Notes under the pieces: generated by a model
Databases searched by the model: none
The model's input: only the letters and a program-made list of their open reading frames with translations
Told to the model about the DNA's origin: nothing
In this document: positions 43,911 through 52,341 of the stretch, one piece after another
Layout of the letters: every line of letters starts with the position of its first letter
How positions within the stretch are numbered: position 1 is the stretch's first letter
Translations under genes and position numbers: made by a program
From: Streptomyces gelaticus
GTDB lineage: Bacteria; Actinomycetota; Actinomycetes; Streptomycetales; Streptomycetaceae
NCBI RefSeq assembly: GCF_014649535.1
Contig: NZ_BMTF01000001.1
Coordinates: 372,407-436,406 of the forward strand
Direction: 5' to 3'
Length of the DNA: 64,000 nt

Positions 43911-46334
43911 TCAGTGGAGATGGAGTGCGGTCCGGAGGTACGGAGCCGTACGGCTCCCCGCCACCCGGGCCACGTCCACGGGCGTTCCCGCCGCCACGAT
44001 CCGGCCGCCCCGGTCACCGCCGCCGGGGCCGAGGTCGATCACCCAGTCGGCACCCGCCACCACCGCCATGTCGTGCTCGACGACCACCACCGTGTCGCCC
44101 GCGTCGACGAGCCCCTGCAACTGCCGCATCAGCACGTCGACATCGGCGGGATGCAGCCCGGTCGTCGGCTCGTCCAGCAGATACAGGGTGTGGCCCCGGC
44201 GGGTGCGCTGAAGCTCGGCTGCGAGCTTGATCCGCTGGGCCTCACCGCCCGAAAGCTCCGTCGCGGGCTGCCCGAGCCGCAGATAGCCGAGCCCCACGTC
44301 GAGCAGCGTGCGCAGACTGCGCTCGGCGGCAGGCGTTCCCGCGAAGAACCCGGCCGCCGACTCCACCGTCAGGTCCAGCACCTGCGCGATGTCCAGTCCG
44401 CGCAGGGTGACCTCCAGCGTCTGCGGGTTGTACCGCGCGCCGTGGCAGTCCGGGCAGGGTGCATACGTGCTGGGCAGGAAGAGCAGCTCCACCAAGACGA
44501 ACCCCTCGCCCTGGCAGGTCTCGCACCGCCCGCCCGCCACATTGAAGGAGAACCGCCCTGCCTTGTAGCGGCGCTCCCGGGCCGTGTCCGTACCCGCGAA
44601 CAACTTCCGTACGACGTCGAACAGCCCGGTGTACGTGGCCAGATTGGACCGGGGCGTACGGCCGATCGGCCGCTGGTCGACCTGTACGAGACGGTCCAGC
44701 GCCTCCAGTCCCCGCGCCGACGCGCACCAGGGCACGGGGCGCTCAAGGGGCGGTTCCGCGGTGGCTGAGGTCTGCCGGTCGGCAAGCGCACCGGCCAGCA
44801 CCTGCCCGACCAGCGTCGACTTTCCCGACCCCGAGACCCCGGTCACCGCCGTGAACACGCCGAGCGGGAACGCGGCGTCCACGCCACGCACATTGTGCCG
44901 ATAGACCCCGTTCAGCCTCAGCCACCCCGACGGCGTACGCACCTGACGGGCCGGCGCCGGCCCGTCGTCGAAGAGGAAGCGCCGGGTGGCCGACTCCGCC
45001 ACCTCCGCCAGCCCCGCCGGGGGACCGCTGTGCAGCACCCGGCCCCCGTGCTCACCGGCGAGCGGTCCCACATCGACCAGCCAGTCCGCCCGGCGCACCA
45101 CATCCATCTGGTGCTCCACGACGAAGACGGAGTTCCCGGCCTCCTTCAGCCGGCCCAGCACCCCGAGCAGCGACTCGGTGTCCGCCGGATGAAGACCGGC
45201 CGACGGCTCGTCCAGCACATAGACGACACCGAAGAGTCCCGAGCGCAACTGAGTGGCGAGCCGCAGCCGTTGCAGCTCGCCGGAGGAGAGCGTCGGGGCC
45301 GTGCGGTCGAGGCTGAGATAGCCGAGGCCGAGCTCGGTGACGGTCTCGATCCGGCCGAGCAGGTCCGCCGTCAGCACCCGCGCCGTGTCGCTGCCACCCG
45401 CGGCGCGCAGCAGCTCGGCGAGCGAGGTCAGCGGCAGCGCCGCCAGTTCCGCGATCGTGCGGCCGGCGAAGGTGACGGCCAGCGCCTCCGGGCGCAGCCG
45501 GCTGCCGCCGCAGACCGGACACGGGGCACTGGTCAGGAACCGCTCGGCCTTCGCCCGCAGGGTGCGGCTCTTGGAGTCCGCGAAGGTGTGCATCACATAG
45601 CGGCGGGCACTGGTGTACGTGCCCTGGTAGGGACGCTGGATACGCCCCGCCTCCCGCACCGGATGGACCGTCACCACCGGCTGCTCGTCGGTGAACAGGA
45701 TCCACTCCCGCTCCTCGGACCCCAGCTCGTGCCACGGCCGGTCGATGTCGTACCCCAGCGCGTCCAGCACATCGCGCAGGTTCTTGCCCTGCCAGGCCCC
45801 CGGCCAGGCGGCGATCGCACCGTCCCGGATCGACAGCGAGGGGTCGGGGACCAGCAGCTCCTCGGTGGTGCGGTGGACGAGGCCGAGCCCGTGGCACTTC
45901 GGGCACGCCCCGGCGGCGGTGTTCGGCGAGAAGGCGTCGGAGTCCAGCCGTTCGGCACCGGCGGGATACTCCCCGGCCCGGGAGAACAGCATCCGCAGGA
46001 AGTTGGAGAGCGTGGTGACCGTGCCGACGGACGAACGAGCGCCGGGCGCCGAACGGCGCTGCTCCAGGGAGACGGCGGGCGGCAGCCCGGTGACCTCGCC
46101 GACCGCGGGTGCGCCGACCTGATGGATCAGCCGGCGGGCGTACGGGGCGACGGACTCGAAGTAGCGGCGCTGGGCCTCGGCGTAGATGGTGCCGAACGCG
46201 AGGGAGGACTTCCCGGAACCGGAGACGCCGGTGAAGACGGTGAGGGTGTCGCGCGGGATGTCGACCGAAACGTCCTGGAGATTGTGCTCACGGGCGCCGC
46301 GCACCCGGACGTACGGATCGTGGGGGGTGGACAT
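43911..46334 (-). CDS. UvrA-like excinuclease ABC subunit paralogue
   Basis: An 807-aa double ABC ATPase related to UvrA but shorter than the usual 950-1000 residues. Walker A motifs are GVSGSGKSSLAFGT (near residue 35) and GVSGSGKSTLVGQ (near 500). ABC signatures are LSSGELQRLRLA and LSGGEAQRIKLA, and Walker B regions LDEPSAGLHP and LDEPTTGLHP. Zinc-binding cysteines appear as CPKCHGLG, CPVCGGSR and CETCQGEG...CPDCHGARY. The reduced insert region suggests loss of the UvrB-interaction domain, as in UvrA2/DrrC-type proteins linked to drug tolerance. It is monocistronic. It is not the housekeeping uvrA, which is expected elsewhere with uvrC. Confidence 0.87.
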   Translation of the reverse strand: MSTPHDPYVRVRGAREHNLQDVSVDIPRDTLTVFTGVSGSGKSSLAFGTIYAEAQRRYFESVAPYARRLIHQVGAPAVGEVTGLPPAVSLEQRRSAPGARSSVGTVTTLSNFLRMLFSRAGEYPAGAERLDSDAFSPNTAAGACPKCHGLGLVHRTTEELLVPDPSLSIRDGAIAAWPGAWQGKNLRDVLDALGYDIDRPWHELGSEEREWILFTDEQPVVTVHPVREAGRIQRPYQGTYTSARRYVMHTFADSKSRTLRAKAERFLTSAPCPVCGGSRLRPEALAVTFAGRTIAELAALPLTSLAELLRAAGGSDTARVLTADLLGRIETVTELGLGYLSLDRTAPTLSSGELQRLRLATQLRSGLFGVVYVLDEPSAGLHPADTESLLGVLGRLKEAGNSVFVVEHQMDVVRRADWLVDVGPLAGEHGGRVLHSGPPAGLAEVAESATRRFLFDDGPAPARQVRTPSGWLRLNGVYRHNVRGVDAAFPLGVFTAVTGVSGSGKSTLVGQVLAGALADRQTSATAEPPLERPVPWCASARGLEALDRLVQVDQRPIGRTPRSNLATYTGLFDVVRKLFAGTDTARERRYKAGRFSFNVAGGRCETCQGEGFVLVELLFLPSTYAPCPDCHGARYNPQTLEVTLRGLDIAQVLDLTVESAAGFFAGTPAAERSLRTLLDVGLGYLRLGQPATELSGGEAQRIKLAAELQRTRRGHTLYLLDEPTTGLHPADVDVLMRQLQGLVDAGDTVVVVEHDMAVVAGADWVIDLGPGGGDRGGRIVAAGTPVDVARVAGSRTAPYLRTALHLH

Positions 46335-46437
46335 GCGCGCGGTTCTCCGTACGGATCGGGGCAGGGCCGACGGCCCGGGACGAACACTCCGATTCTAGGC
46401 GCGGGGGCAGCGGGCACCGCCCGGTCCGCGACGGCCG

Positions 46438-46463
46438 GAGGCCGACCCCGCCGGGTCGGCCTC
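46438..46463 (-). terminator. Hairpin terminator after the pyruvyl transferase gene
   Basis: 11-bp perfect arms (GAGGCCGACCC and complement) with a CGCC loop, 34 bp beyond the minus-strand stop at 46497. Confidence 0.7.
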
Positions 46464-46496
46464 GCGGGTTCGTTCGGACGGAGATCCGACGCAGGT

Positions 46497-47888
46497 CTAG
46501 CGGGAGGGGCGCAGGGCGCGCTTGATGGGCCGGCCCACGACGCTGCGGGCGCGCTGGTACGTCGAGCGCTGGACGGGCAGCGAGGAGTTCTTCAGGAGCT
46601 TCCGCTTGAGCTGGTTGTTCTCGGTGGTGAGTTCGGTCAGCTGGGTCTGGAGCCAGTTGAGTCTCGGTGCCATCGCGGCGGCGTCCGAGCCGATCCAGGG
46701 GCGGACGCCCGGAGGGAAGGACAGTGTGCTCATCCGGGTCTCGAAGGCCGTGCCGCCGTCGCCGTGGGTGAAGGTGTTCTCCAGACCGTTCTTGTCGAGG
46801 AAGTTCAGGAACCGGTCGAAGCGCTCCTGGTGACCGCGCATAAGGGGCCCGAAGTCCGCCGCGGCGTGCAGTTCGGCGGGGTCCAGGTCGGACGGGACCT
46901 TGGTGAGCGTCCGGTGCGGGATGTCGAAGTAGCGGCACAGCTCCAGCGTCCGGGAGTCGCCGCAGAGCACGGTGGCCGGCGTTCCGGCCAGCAGCGCCGC
47001 GATGTTGCCGTGGATCCGGGAGCCGAAGGAGAAGTCGAAGCCCCGCAGGTCGTCCATCCAGGTGACGGGGTCGATGTAGACCCGGACCTTGTCCTCCCTG
47101 TACATGGGGTGGTCGGGATGGGTGGGGATGTTGGTCACCGCGGCGTTCTGATGGGACAGGTCGCGCCAGTGCAGCTGGCGGGCGTCGGAGAGGTTCTGGC
47201 CGATGAACCGGAGGTGGGGGTAGCGCGCGTGGGTGCGGTTGATGATCTGCCCGAGCTTGTGCTTGCGCACCGCGTCGTGCGAGCCGTTGACGGCGATGCG
47301 CGAATCGGGCCCGAGCGCCCGGCCGTCCTCCCGGATGACGAGCCGGTTGCCGTGGAGGAACATCGAGGGGCAGCCGATGACGTCCACGTCGCGGAAGCCC
47401 ATGTCCCGCAGATACCGCTCGGTGAACTCCCCGCGCACCCCGATCGAGGCGCTGTGGTCCAGCACGGCGGAGACGAACTCGTACACCGTGGACTGCATCG
47501 GCTTCAGCCGGTCCGCGGAGTAGTTGATGCCGGTCTGGGCGCCGACGCCCGGGACGACCACCGGGATCTTCAGCTTCGAGATGAGCTGGGTCAGCCGCTT
47601 CAGCTGCTGTTCGAAGGACGGCCGGAAGGCGTTGGCGAGCGGGATGACGAAGACGTCGAACTCACTGTTGATGCGGTCCGCGTCGGCGACCCTGGTGGCG
47701 ATGCCGTTCGACACCACCTCCGAACGTGGCGTCTCGAGGATCTTGTGAGCGGCGTCGCTGAAGATCAGGTTGCCCGAGTTGGTTGCGAACACGTCCTCAT
47801 GAAGAGCGCGCTCGACAGGGACGACGTCGTAGGGGCTCTTCCCTGAACGCAGGAGTATTCGCTTCACATCGTTAACGTTGGATGCCAC
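46497..47888 (-). CDS. Polysaccharide pyruvyl transferase family protein
   Basis: A 463-aa GT-B-like enzyme of the pyruvyl transferase family, which adds ketal pyruvate to cell-surface glycans from phosphoenolpyruvate. Recognisable parts are NSGNLIFSDAAHKIL, IPVVVPGVGAQTG, GVRGEFTERYLRDMGFRDVDVIGCPSM, the FDFSFGSRIHGNIAALLAGTPATVL core and a C-terminal coiled-coil/basic tail (LNWLQTQLTELTTENNQLKRKLLKN). The start is uncertain. GTG 47888 follows a CAGG. GTG 47867 would give MKRILLRSGKSPYD, the more usual family N-terminus. The promoter region is strikingly AT-rich for this genome. It is a single gene, not in a visible polysaccharide cluster. Confidence 0.82.
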   Translation of the reverse strand: MASNVNDVKRILLRSGKSPYDVVPVERALHEDVFATNSGNLIFSDAAHKILETPRSEVVSNGIATRVADADRINSEFDVFVIPLANAFRPSFEQQLKRLTQLISKLKIPVVVPGVGAQTGINYSADRLKPMQSTVYEFVSAVLDHSASIGVRGEFTERYLRDMGFRDVDVIGCPSMFLHGNRLVIREDGRALGPDSRIAVNGSHDAVRKHKLGQIINRTHARYPHLRFIGQNLSDARQLHWRDLSHQNAAVTNIPTHPDHPMYREDKVRVYIDPVTWMDDLRGFDFSFGSRIHGNIAALLAGTPATVLCGDSRTLELCRYFDIPHRTLTKVPSDLDPAELHAAADFGPLMRGHQERFDRFLNFLDKNGLENTFTHGDGGTAFETRMSTLSFPPGVRPWIGSDAAAMAPRLNWLQTQLTELTTENNQLKRKLLKNSSLPVQRSTYQRARSVVGRPIKRALRPSR

Positions 47889-48203
47889 AAACCTGAATAT
47901 AGCTTTACAAACGCTTTTGCTTCCACGTGCATCCTGTACAACTTTTGCGATCCTGGCGGAACGTGAGCGGCGGATGCCCCATCCGCGCGCGGGTGAGCGC
48001 GCGGGTGGTGTTCAGGGGGCGCCCGGGGCAGGGGCCCGGCTGCGGCGGGCCGGCGCCGGCATCACCCGGCTCCCGATGCTCGACCGCAGCGTCGTGCGTT
48101 CGGTTCGGTGCGGACGGTGGGCTGCGGCTGCGGCTGCGGCTGCGGCTGCGACGAAGGCGGGCTGGTGCTGCTGGTGGCCGCGCTGGTCTGATTGGCTGGG
48201 GGT
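47889..48203. other. Intergenic region between pyruvyl transferase and HAD genes
   Basis: About 315 bp without a supported gene. The first 60 bp are AT-rich (GAATATAGCTTTACAAACGC) and presumably hold the pyruvyl transferase promoter. The right part contains a GCTGCG tandem repeat. A plus-strand open frame here translates to an alanine run from the repeat and is not credible. Confidence 0.5.
48121..48150. repeat. Hexanucleotide tandem repeat (GCTGCG)x5
   Basis: Five exact copies of GCTGCG at 48121-48150, 54 bp before the HAD phosphatase start. It is slippage-prone and in a position where copy number could change promoter spacing. Confidence 0.85.
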
Positions 48204-48692
48204 GTGAGAAGTGACCACCGGCCCCTGGCCGTATTCGACTTGGACGGCACGCTCGCGGACAGCGGCCACCGGCAGCACTTCCTGGAGGGCCGTCGGCGCG
48301 ACTGGAACGGCTTCTTCTCGGCGGCCGTCGACGACCCGCCGCTTCCCGAAGGGGTACGGCTGGTGCTGAGCAGCGCCGAGCGCTGTGAGGTCAGGTATCT
48401 CACCGGACGGCCCGAGCGGTGCCGCCGGGACACCGTGGCCTGGCTGGCGGAACACGGACTGCCCGAGGGGCGGGTGTACATGCGCCGTGACGACGACCGC
48501 AGGCCGGCCCGGCACACCAAGCTGGAGATCCTGCGGCGGCTGGGCCGGGAGCGTGAGGTGCGGATGCTGGTCGACGACGATGAACTCGTCTGCGACGCGG
48601 CGGAGCAGGCGGGCTTCGCCGTGGTGCGGGCCCGCTGGGCGAAGCCGTCGGACGCGCTTAAGGACGCGCAGGAGCGCGAGGGCCGTACCTGA
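48204..48692 (+). CDS. HAD-family hydrolase
   Basis: A 162-aa small haloacid dehalogenase-like phosphatase. Motif I is AVFDLDGTLAD, with both catalytic Asp residues. Motif II lies in RYLTGRPERCRRD, and motif IV is MLVDDDE. There is no large cap domain, so it belongs to the C0/minimal-cap group, which often acts on polynucleotide or protein phosphates. The start is uncertain: GTG 48204 gives a compact N-terminus just before motif I, and TTG 48192 adds four residues. It converges on the dodecin gene, separated by an 18-bp tandem duplication. Confidence 0.75.
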   Translation: MRSDHRPLAVFDLDGTLADSGHRQHFLEGRRRDWNGFFSAAVDDPPLPEGVRLVLSSAERCEVRYLTGRPERCRRDTVAWLAEHGLPEGRVYMRRDDDRRPARHTKLEILRRLGREREVRMLVDDDELVCDAAEQAGFAVVRARWAKPSDALKDAQEREGRT

Positions 48693-48694
48693 AC

Positions 48695-48730
48695 GCTGGT
48701 CGCGCCGGACCGGCTGGTCGCGCCGGACCG
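48695..48730. repeat. Exact tandem duplication of an 18-bp unit
   Basis: GCTGGTCGCGCCGGACCG occurs twice head-to-tail. It fills nearly all of the 44 bp between the convergent HAD and dodecin genes and may also fold as a terminator. Confidence 0.85.
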
Positions 48731-48736
48731 GTCGTG

Positions 48737-48952
48737 TCAACTCGTCTCGTCGAGCCGGAAGCCCACCTTCAGCCCCACCTGGTAGTGCTCGATCCGGCCG
48801 TCCTTGATCTCGCCGCGTACCTGCGTGATCTCGAACCAGTCGAGATTGTGCAACGTTTGCGAAGCTCTTGCGATGCCTCTGCGGATGGCGTCGTCGACGC
48901 CCTCGTGGGAGGTTCCCACGATTTCGGTGACCCGGTAGGTGTGGTTTGACAT
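48737..48952 (-). CDS. Dodecin (flavin-storage protein)
   Basis: A 71-aa dodecin: HTYRVTEIVGTSHEGVDDAI, split by family residues, then LDWFEITQVRGEIKDGRIEHYQVGLKVGFRL. Trp39 and the Gln in ITQVRG form the flavin-stacking site of this family. Dodecins assemble into hollow dodecamers that bind FMN/FAD or CoA and buffer free flavin. The ATG at 48952 follows AGGAT. It is monocistronic and divergent from the DasA-like lipoprotein gene. Length matches the family exactly. Confidence 0.92.
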   Translation of the reverse strand: MSNHTYRVTEIVGTSHEGVDDAIRRGIARASQTLHNLDWFEITQVRGEIKDGRIEHYQVGLKVGFRLDETS

Positions 48953-49041
48953 CCTATGTCTCCTCTCATCCCTACCACGGTGCCCCACCCGGCCCGAGAC
49001 CGCGAGAGGTCGGCGTGCGGACTGTCCCGTGAACGGGCCTT

Positions 49042-49065
49042 GACCAAATTCAATGGTCCATACCA
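49042..49065 (+). promoter_or_regulatory. DasR-like (dre) operator upstream of the sugar-binding lipoprotein
   Basis: TGGTCCATACCA (49054-49065) matches 10 of 12 core bases of dre TGGTCTAGACCA. A further half site GACCA (49042-49046) forms GACCA-N7-TGGTC with its left arm, so there are three half sites. It lies about 90-115 bp before the start codon. Confidence 0.5.
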
Positions 49066-49155
49066 AAATCCAGCCACGCCCGTGCGAGCGTTGCCCGCAG
49101 TCCCCCACACCGGGTCCCTGAATTCAGTCGTGCTGTTTCGCAGAAGGTGAACCTG

Positions 49156-50412
49156 GTGAAGAACCGCATACTCGTCGGAGCCGTCGCGCTCGCTTCCGCC
49201 TTTGCGCTGGGTGGGTGCGGGCTGGGCTCGGGGCCGGAGGCCTCCGGCAGCAAGAAGGTCACGATCTGGCTGATGAAGGACAGTGTCTCCGCCGATTTCC
49301 TGGAGCGGTTCACAGAGGCCTATCAGGCCGAGCACCCATCCGTCGAGCTGGAGTTCAAGTTCCAGAGCTGGAGCGGAATCGGTCCGAAGGTCATCGGCGC
49401 CCTCAAGGGCAAGGACACTCCGGACGTCATCGAGGTCGGAAACACTCAGGTCGCCCAGTACGCGCAGAGCGGCGGCCTGCGCGATCTCACCCTGGAGTCC
49501 GTGCGCGATCTCGGCAGCGAGGAGTGGCTGCCCGGTCTCGCCGACCCGGGCAGCATCGACGGCATGCAGTACGGAATTCCCTGGTACGCGGCCAATCGGG
49601 TGGTGATCTACAACAAGGAGCTCTTCGAGCAGGCAGGCATTGAGAACCCGCCGAAGACCCGGGACGAGTGGATCGCGGACAGTCAATTGCTGAACCGGAA
49701 CGGCAATCAGGGAATCTATCTCGCGGGCCAGAACTGGTACGTCCTCGCCGGATTCATCTGGGACGAGGGCGGCGAACTGGCCCTGGAGAAGGGCAGCGAG
49801 TGGGAAGGCGCGCTGGACAGCCCCGCCGCGCTGCGGGGCATGGACTTCTACAAGGAACTCCAGGCGCTCGGCGACGGTCCCAAGAACGCGGACGAGGAAA
49901 AGCCCCCGCAGGCCGATGTGTTCGCCGAGGGGAATGTCGCACAGATCATTTCGGTGCCCGGCTCCGTCGCGCAGATCGAGAAGCAGAATCCCGAACTCAA
50001 GGGAAAACTGGGCTTCTTCCCGATCCCGGGCAAGACCGCCGAGGAGCCCGGGGCCGTCTTCACCGGCGGATCCGACCTGATCGTCCCGGCCGAGGCGGAC
50101 CAGCGCACCGAGGGCATCGAAGTGATCAAGGCGCTCGCGGGCCGCACATGGCAGGAGGAACTCGCCAGGACCATGAGCTACGTGCCCAACAAGCCCGGTC
50201 TCGCACGCGTGGTCGTGGGTCAGGAAGGCACCGCGGCCATGGCCCGTGGCGCCACGAAGGGCCGCGCGACCCCCAACTCGCCGCAGTGGGCGGACGTCGA
50301 GGCCGACAACCCGATCAAGCCGTACATGACGGCGGTACTCGAAGGCGGTGACCCGCAGCGGGAGGCGAAGAAGGCCTCGGAGCAGATCACCTCCAAGCTC
50401 GCAGTGAACTGA
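49156..50412 (+). CDS. DasA-like sugar ABC transporter binding lipoprotein
   Basis: A 418-aa extracellular solute-binding protein (family 1). The signal peptide ends in a lipobox (ASAFALGGC) with Cys21 lipidated. The mature part has VTIWLMKDSVSADFLERF, IGALKGKDTPDVIEVGNTQ and the ligand-cleft strand GIPWYAANRVVIYNKELF, closely resembling DasA, the N,N'-diacetylchitobiose-binding protein of S. coelicolor. No permease or ATPase gene follows, so it is an orphan binding protein that would use partners elsewhere. GTG 49156 is preferred over GTG 49147 because AGAAGG lies 8 nt upstream. The dre-like site upstream suggests DasR control. Confidence 0.83.
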   Translation: MKNRILVGAVALASAFALGGCGLGSGPEASGSKKVTIWLMKDSVSADFLERFTEAYQAEHPSVELEFKFQSWSGIGPKVIGALKGKDTPDVIEVGNTQVAQYAQSGGLRDLTLESVRDLGSEEWLPGLADPGSIDGMQYGIPWYAANRVVIYNKELFEQAGIENPPKTRDEWIADSQLLNRNGNQGIYLAGQNWYVLAGFIWDEGGELALEKGSEWEGALDSPAALRGMDFYKELQALGDGPKNADEEKPPQADVFAEGNVAQIISVPGSVAQIEKQNPELKGKLGFFPIPGKTAEEPGAVFTGGSDLIVPAEADQRTEGIEVIKALAGRTWQEELARTMSYVPNKPGLARVVVGQEGTAAMARGATKGRATPNSPQWADVEADNPIKPYMTAVLEGGDPQREAKKASEQITSKLAVN

Positions 50413-50446
50413 CCCGCGCGATCCACCGGCCGGCGGCCGTGGGGCA

Positions 50447-50466
50447 GGTGGCCGTTGTCGGCCACC
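50447..50466 (+). terminator. Hairpin terminator after the binding-lipoprotein gene
   Basis: 8-bp perfect arms (GGTGGCCG and complement) with a TTGT loop, 34 bp after the stop codon. Confidence 0.55.
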
Positions 50467-50611
50467 CCCGGGATTCAGCCTTCGCACATTTCGGCGCTCC
50501 CGAGCGGTCATGTCGAATCCAGCCGGTCACGGAAGAAGTAAGGGGCCGGGCCTTCGCACACGGTGCGGCGGTCCGGCGGCCGCCCTTGCCGATCCGCCCC
50601 CGGAGATTGTC

Positions 50612-51418
50612 ATGAACGCGCTGCCAGTCACCCCGCTCCCCACCGCCCCCGCCGTTCCCGCGCAGCCCGTCGCCCCCGCCCCGCCGCGCTACCGGGTGTC
50701 GCTCGCCACCGACCAGGACCAGGTCCGCGCCGCCCAGCGGCTGCGCCATCTGGTCTTCGCCGGTGAACTCGGGGCGAGGCTGGAAGGACCCGAACCCGGC
50801 CTGGACAGCGATGAGTTCGACGCGTACTGCGATCACCTGCTGGTACGGGAGGAGACCACCGGCGACATCGTCGCCACCTACCGCGTGCTGCCGCCCGAAC
50901 GGGCGCGGATCGCCGGACGCCTCTACGCGGAGAGCGAGTTCGACCTCGGGCGGCTGGGCCCGATCCGGGACGACCTGGTCGAGGTCGGACGCTCCTGCGT
51001 CCACCCGGCCCACCGCGACGGCGCCGTCATAGCCCTCATCTGGGCCGGACTCGCCCGCTACATGGAACGCACCGGGCACAACTGGCTGGCCGGCTGCTGC
51101 TCGATCTCCCTCGCCGACGGAGGCGTCGCGGCAGCCGCCGCATGGGAGACCGTACGTACGAAGCACCTGGCACCCGAGGACCACTGGGTCACCCCGCACC
51201 GCCTCTGGCAGCCCACCGGGGGAGCGGCCCCGGTGCCCACCGGGCTCGCCACGCTCCCTCCGCTGCTCCGGGGCTATCTGCGCCTCGGTGCCCGGGTGTG
51301 CGGGGCGCCCGCCCACGACCCCGACTTCAACGTCGCAGACCTGTACGTACTGCTGTCGCTGCGCCGCACCGACCCGCGCTACCTGCGTCACTTCCTCGCC
51401 CTCGCCCCGCTGCGATGA
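50612..51418 (+). CDS. olsB: Ornithine N-acyltransferase (OlsB-like, GNAT fold)
   Basis: A 268-aa GNAT-type acyltransferase. RLRHLVFAGELGA, DSDEFDAYCDHLLVRE and VEVGRSCVHPAHR are the conserved blocks of OlsB, which moves a 3-hydroxyacyl chain from ACP to ornithine, the first step of ornithine-lipid synthesis. A Pro/Ala-rich N-terminal 25 residues precede the domain. ATG 50612 has GGAG 6-7 nt upstream. The stop overlaps the ATG of the PlsC-like second acyltransferase, giving the expected OlsB-OlsA order. Ornithine lipids are phosphorus-free membrane lipids made by many Streptomyces, and expression may rise on phosphate limitation, though no PHO box was identified. Confidence 0.82.
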   Translation: MNALPVTPLPTAPAVPAQPVAPAPPRYRVSLATDQDQVRAAQRLRHLVFAGELGARLEGPEPGLDSDEFDAYCDHLLVREETTGDIVATYRVLPPERARIAGRLYAESEFDLGRLGPIRDDLVEVGRSCVHPAHRDGAVIALIWAGLARYMERTGHNWLAGCCSISLADGGVAAAAAWETVRTKHLAPEDHWVTPHRLWQPTGGAAPVPTGLATLPPLLRGYLRLGARVCGAPAHDPDFNVADLYVLLSLRRTDPRYLRHFLALAPLR

Positions 51419-52341
51419 ACCCCTGGCTGCCCACCGCACCCTGCACCCCGCGCGAGTGCGCCGGCCACGAGGGCCGGGTGCGGGGCCGTCCGGCCGCCGT
51501 GGCCCTGCTGCTCGCCGGATGCGCCTGCATCCTGGCCGGCGCACTGGGCGCCCCGTTCGCGGCGATGCTCGGCGCGGCCCGGCGGGAACGGCTGATCCGG
51601 CGCTGGGCGTACGGCGTCGTGCGCGCCTTCGGGGTACGGGTGCGGATCGTCGGCACACCCGCGGTGCCCGACGGGTCGACCGCAGCACCGGGCACGCTCG
51701 TCGTCGCGAACCACATCTCCTGGCTGGACATCCCGCTCGTCGCGGCCGTGTTTCCCGGCCGGATGCTGGCCAAGAGCGAGATCCGCGACTGGCCGCTGCT
51801 CGGTCCGCTCGCCGCGCGGGGCGGCACGCTCTTCGTCGAACGCGACCGGCTGCGCGCGCTGCCCGCGACCGTGCGCACCATCGGGGCGGCGCTGCGCGGC
51901 GGATCACGGGTGGTCGTCTTCCCGGAGGGCACCACCTGGTGCGGGCGCGGCCCCGGCGGCCGGTTCGGGCCGGCCGCCTTCCAGGCCGCGATCGACGCGG
52001 ACGCCACGGTCCGGCCGGTACGCATCAGCTACCGCGCCGCACCGGCAAAGCACACTGCCCCGGCCGGACGCGTCGCATCGGTGGAACACACCGCACCGAT
52101 GGAACGTTTCGCACCGCCGGAACACAACACCCCGGCCGGCGCGGCCGCGTTCGTCGGCGACGATCCGCTCATCGCCTCACTGTGGCGGGTGGTGACGGCA
52201 GCCGGCCTGACCGCAGAGATCCGCGTCCTGCCGCCGATCCAGGCACGCGGCCTCCCGGACCGTCGTGCCCTGGCCCGCCGTGCTCAGACCGCCGTCGCCA
52301 ACGAGAGCGCGAACCGGTCGCCGGAATCCGTCCACCACTGA
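51415..52341 (+). CDS. olsA: Lyso-ornithine lipid O-acyltransferase (OlsA/PlsC family)
   Basis: A 308-aa 1-acyl-glycerol-3-phosphate acyltransferase-like enzyme. One N-terminal membrane helix (about 26-50) precedes the catalytic NHxxxxD motif (NHISWLD, His100 and Asp105) and the FPEGTT acceptor motif (169-174). Coupled to olsB by a 4-nt overlap, it should add the second fatty acid to lyso-ornithine lipid. Between about 207 and 245 there is an insertion containing near-repeats of the type EHTAP/MERFAPPEH, not usual in the family. The last 19 codons overlap the convergent egtD gene by 58 bp. A general PlsC role remains possible. Confidence 0.8.
   Translation: MNPWLPTAPCTPRECAGHEGRVRGRPAAVALLLAGCACILAGALGAPFAAMLGAARRERLIRRWAYGVVRAFGVRVRIVGTPAVPDGSTAAPGTLVVANHISWLDIPLVAAVFPGRMLAKSEIRDWPLLGPLAARGGTLFVERDRLRALPATVRTIGAALRGGSRVVVFPEGTTWCGRGPGGRFGPAAFQAAIDADATVRPVRISYRAAPAKHTAPAGRVASVEHTAPMERFAPPEHNTPAGAAAFVGDDPLIASLWRVVTAAGLTAEIRVLPPIQARGLPDRRALARRAQTAVANESANRSPESVHH

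Noticed and set aside
44895..47846. A 983-codon plus-strand open frame opposite the UvrA paralogue and pyruvyl transferase
   Set aside because: It spans two real minus-strand genes and their intergenic terminator, with no recognisable domain.
47878..48207. A plus-strand frame giving an alanine run
   Set aside because: The alanines come only from the GCTGCG repeat; no ribosome site and no similarity to a known protein type.
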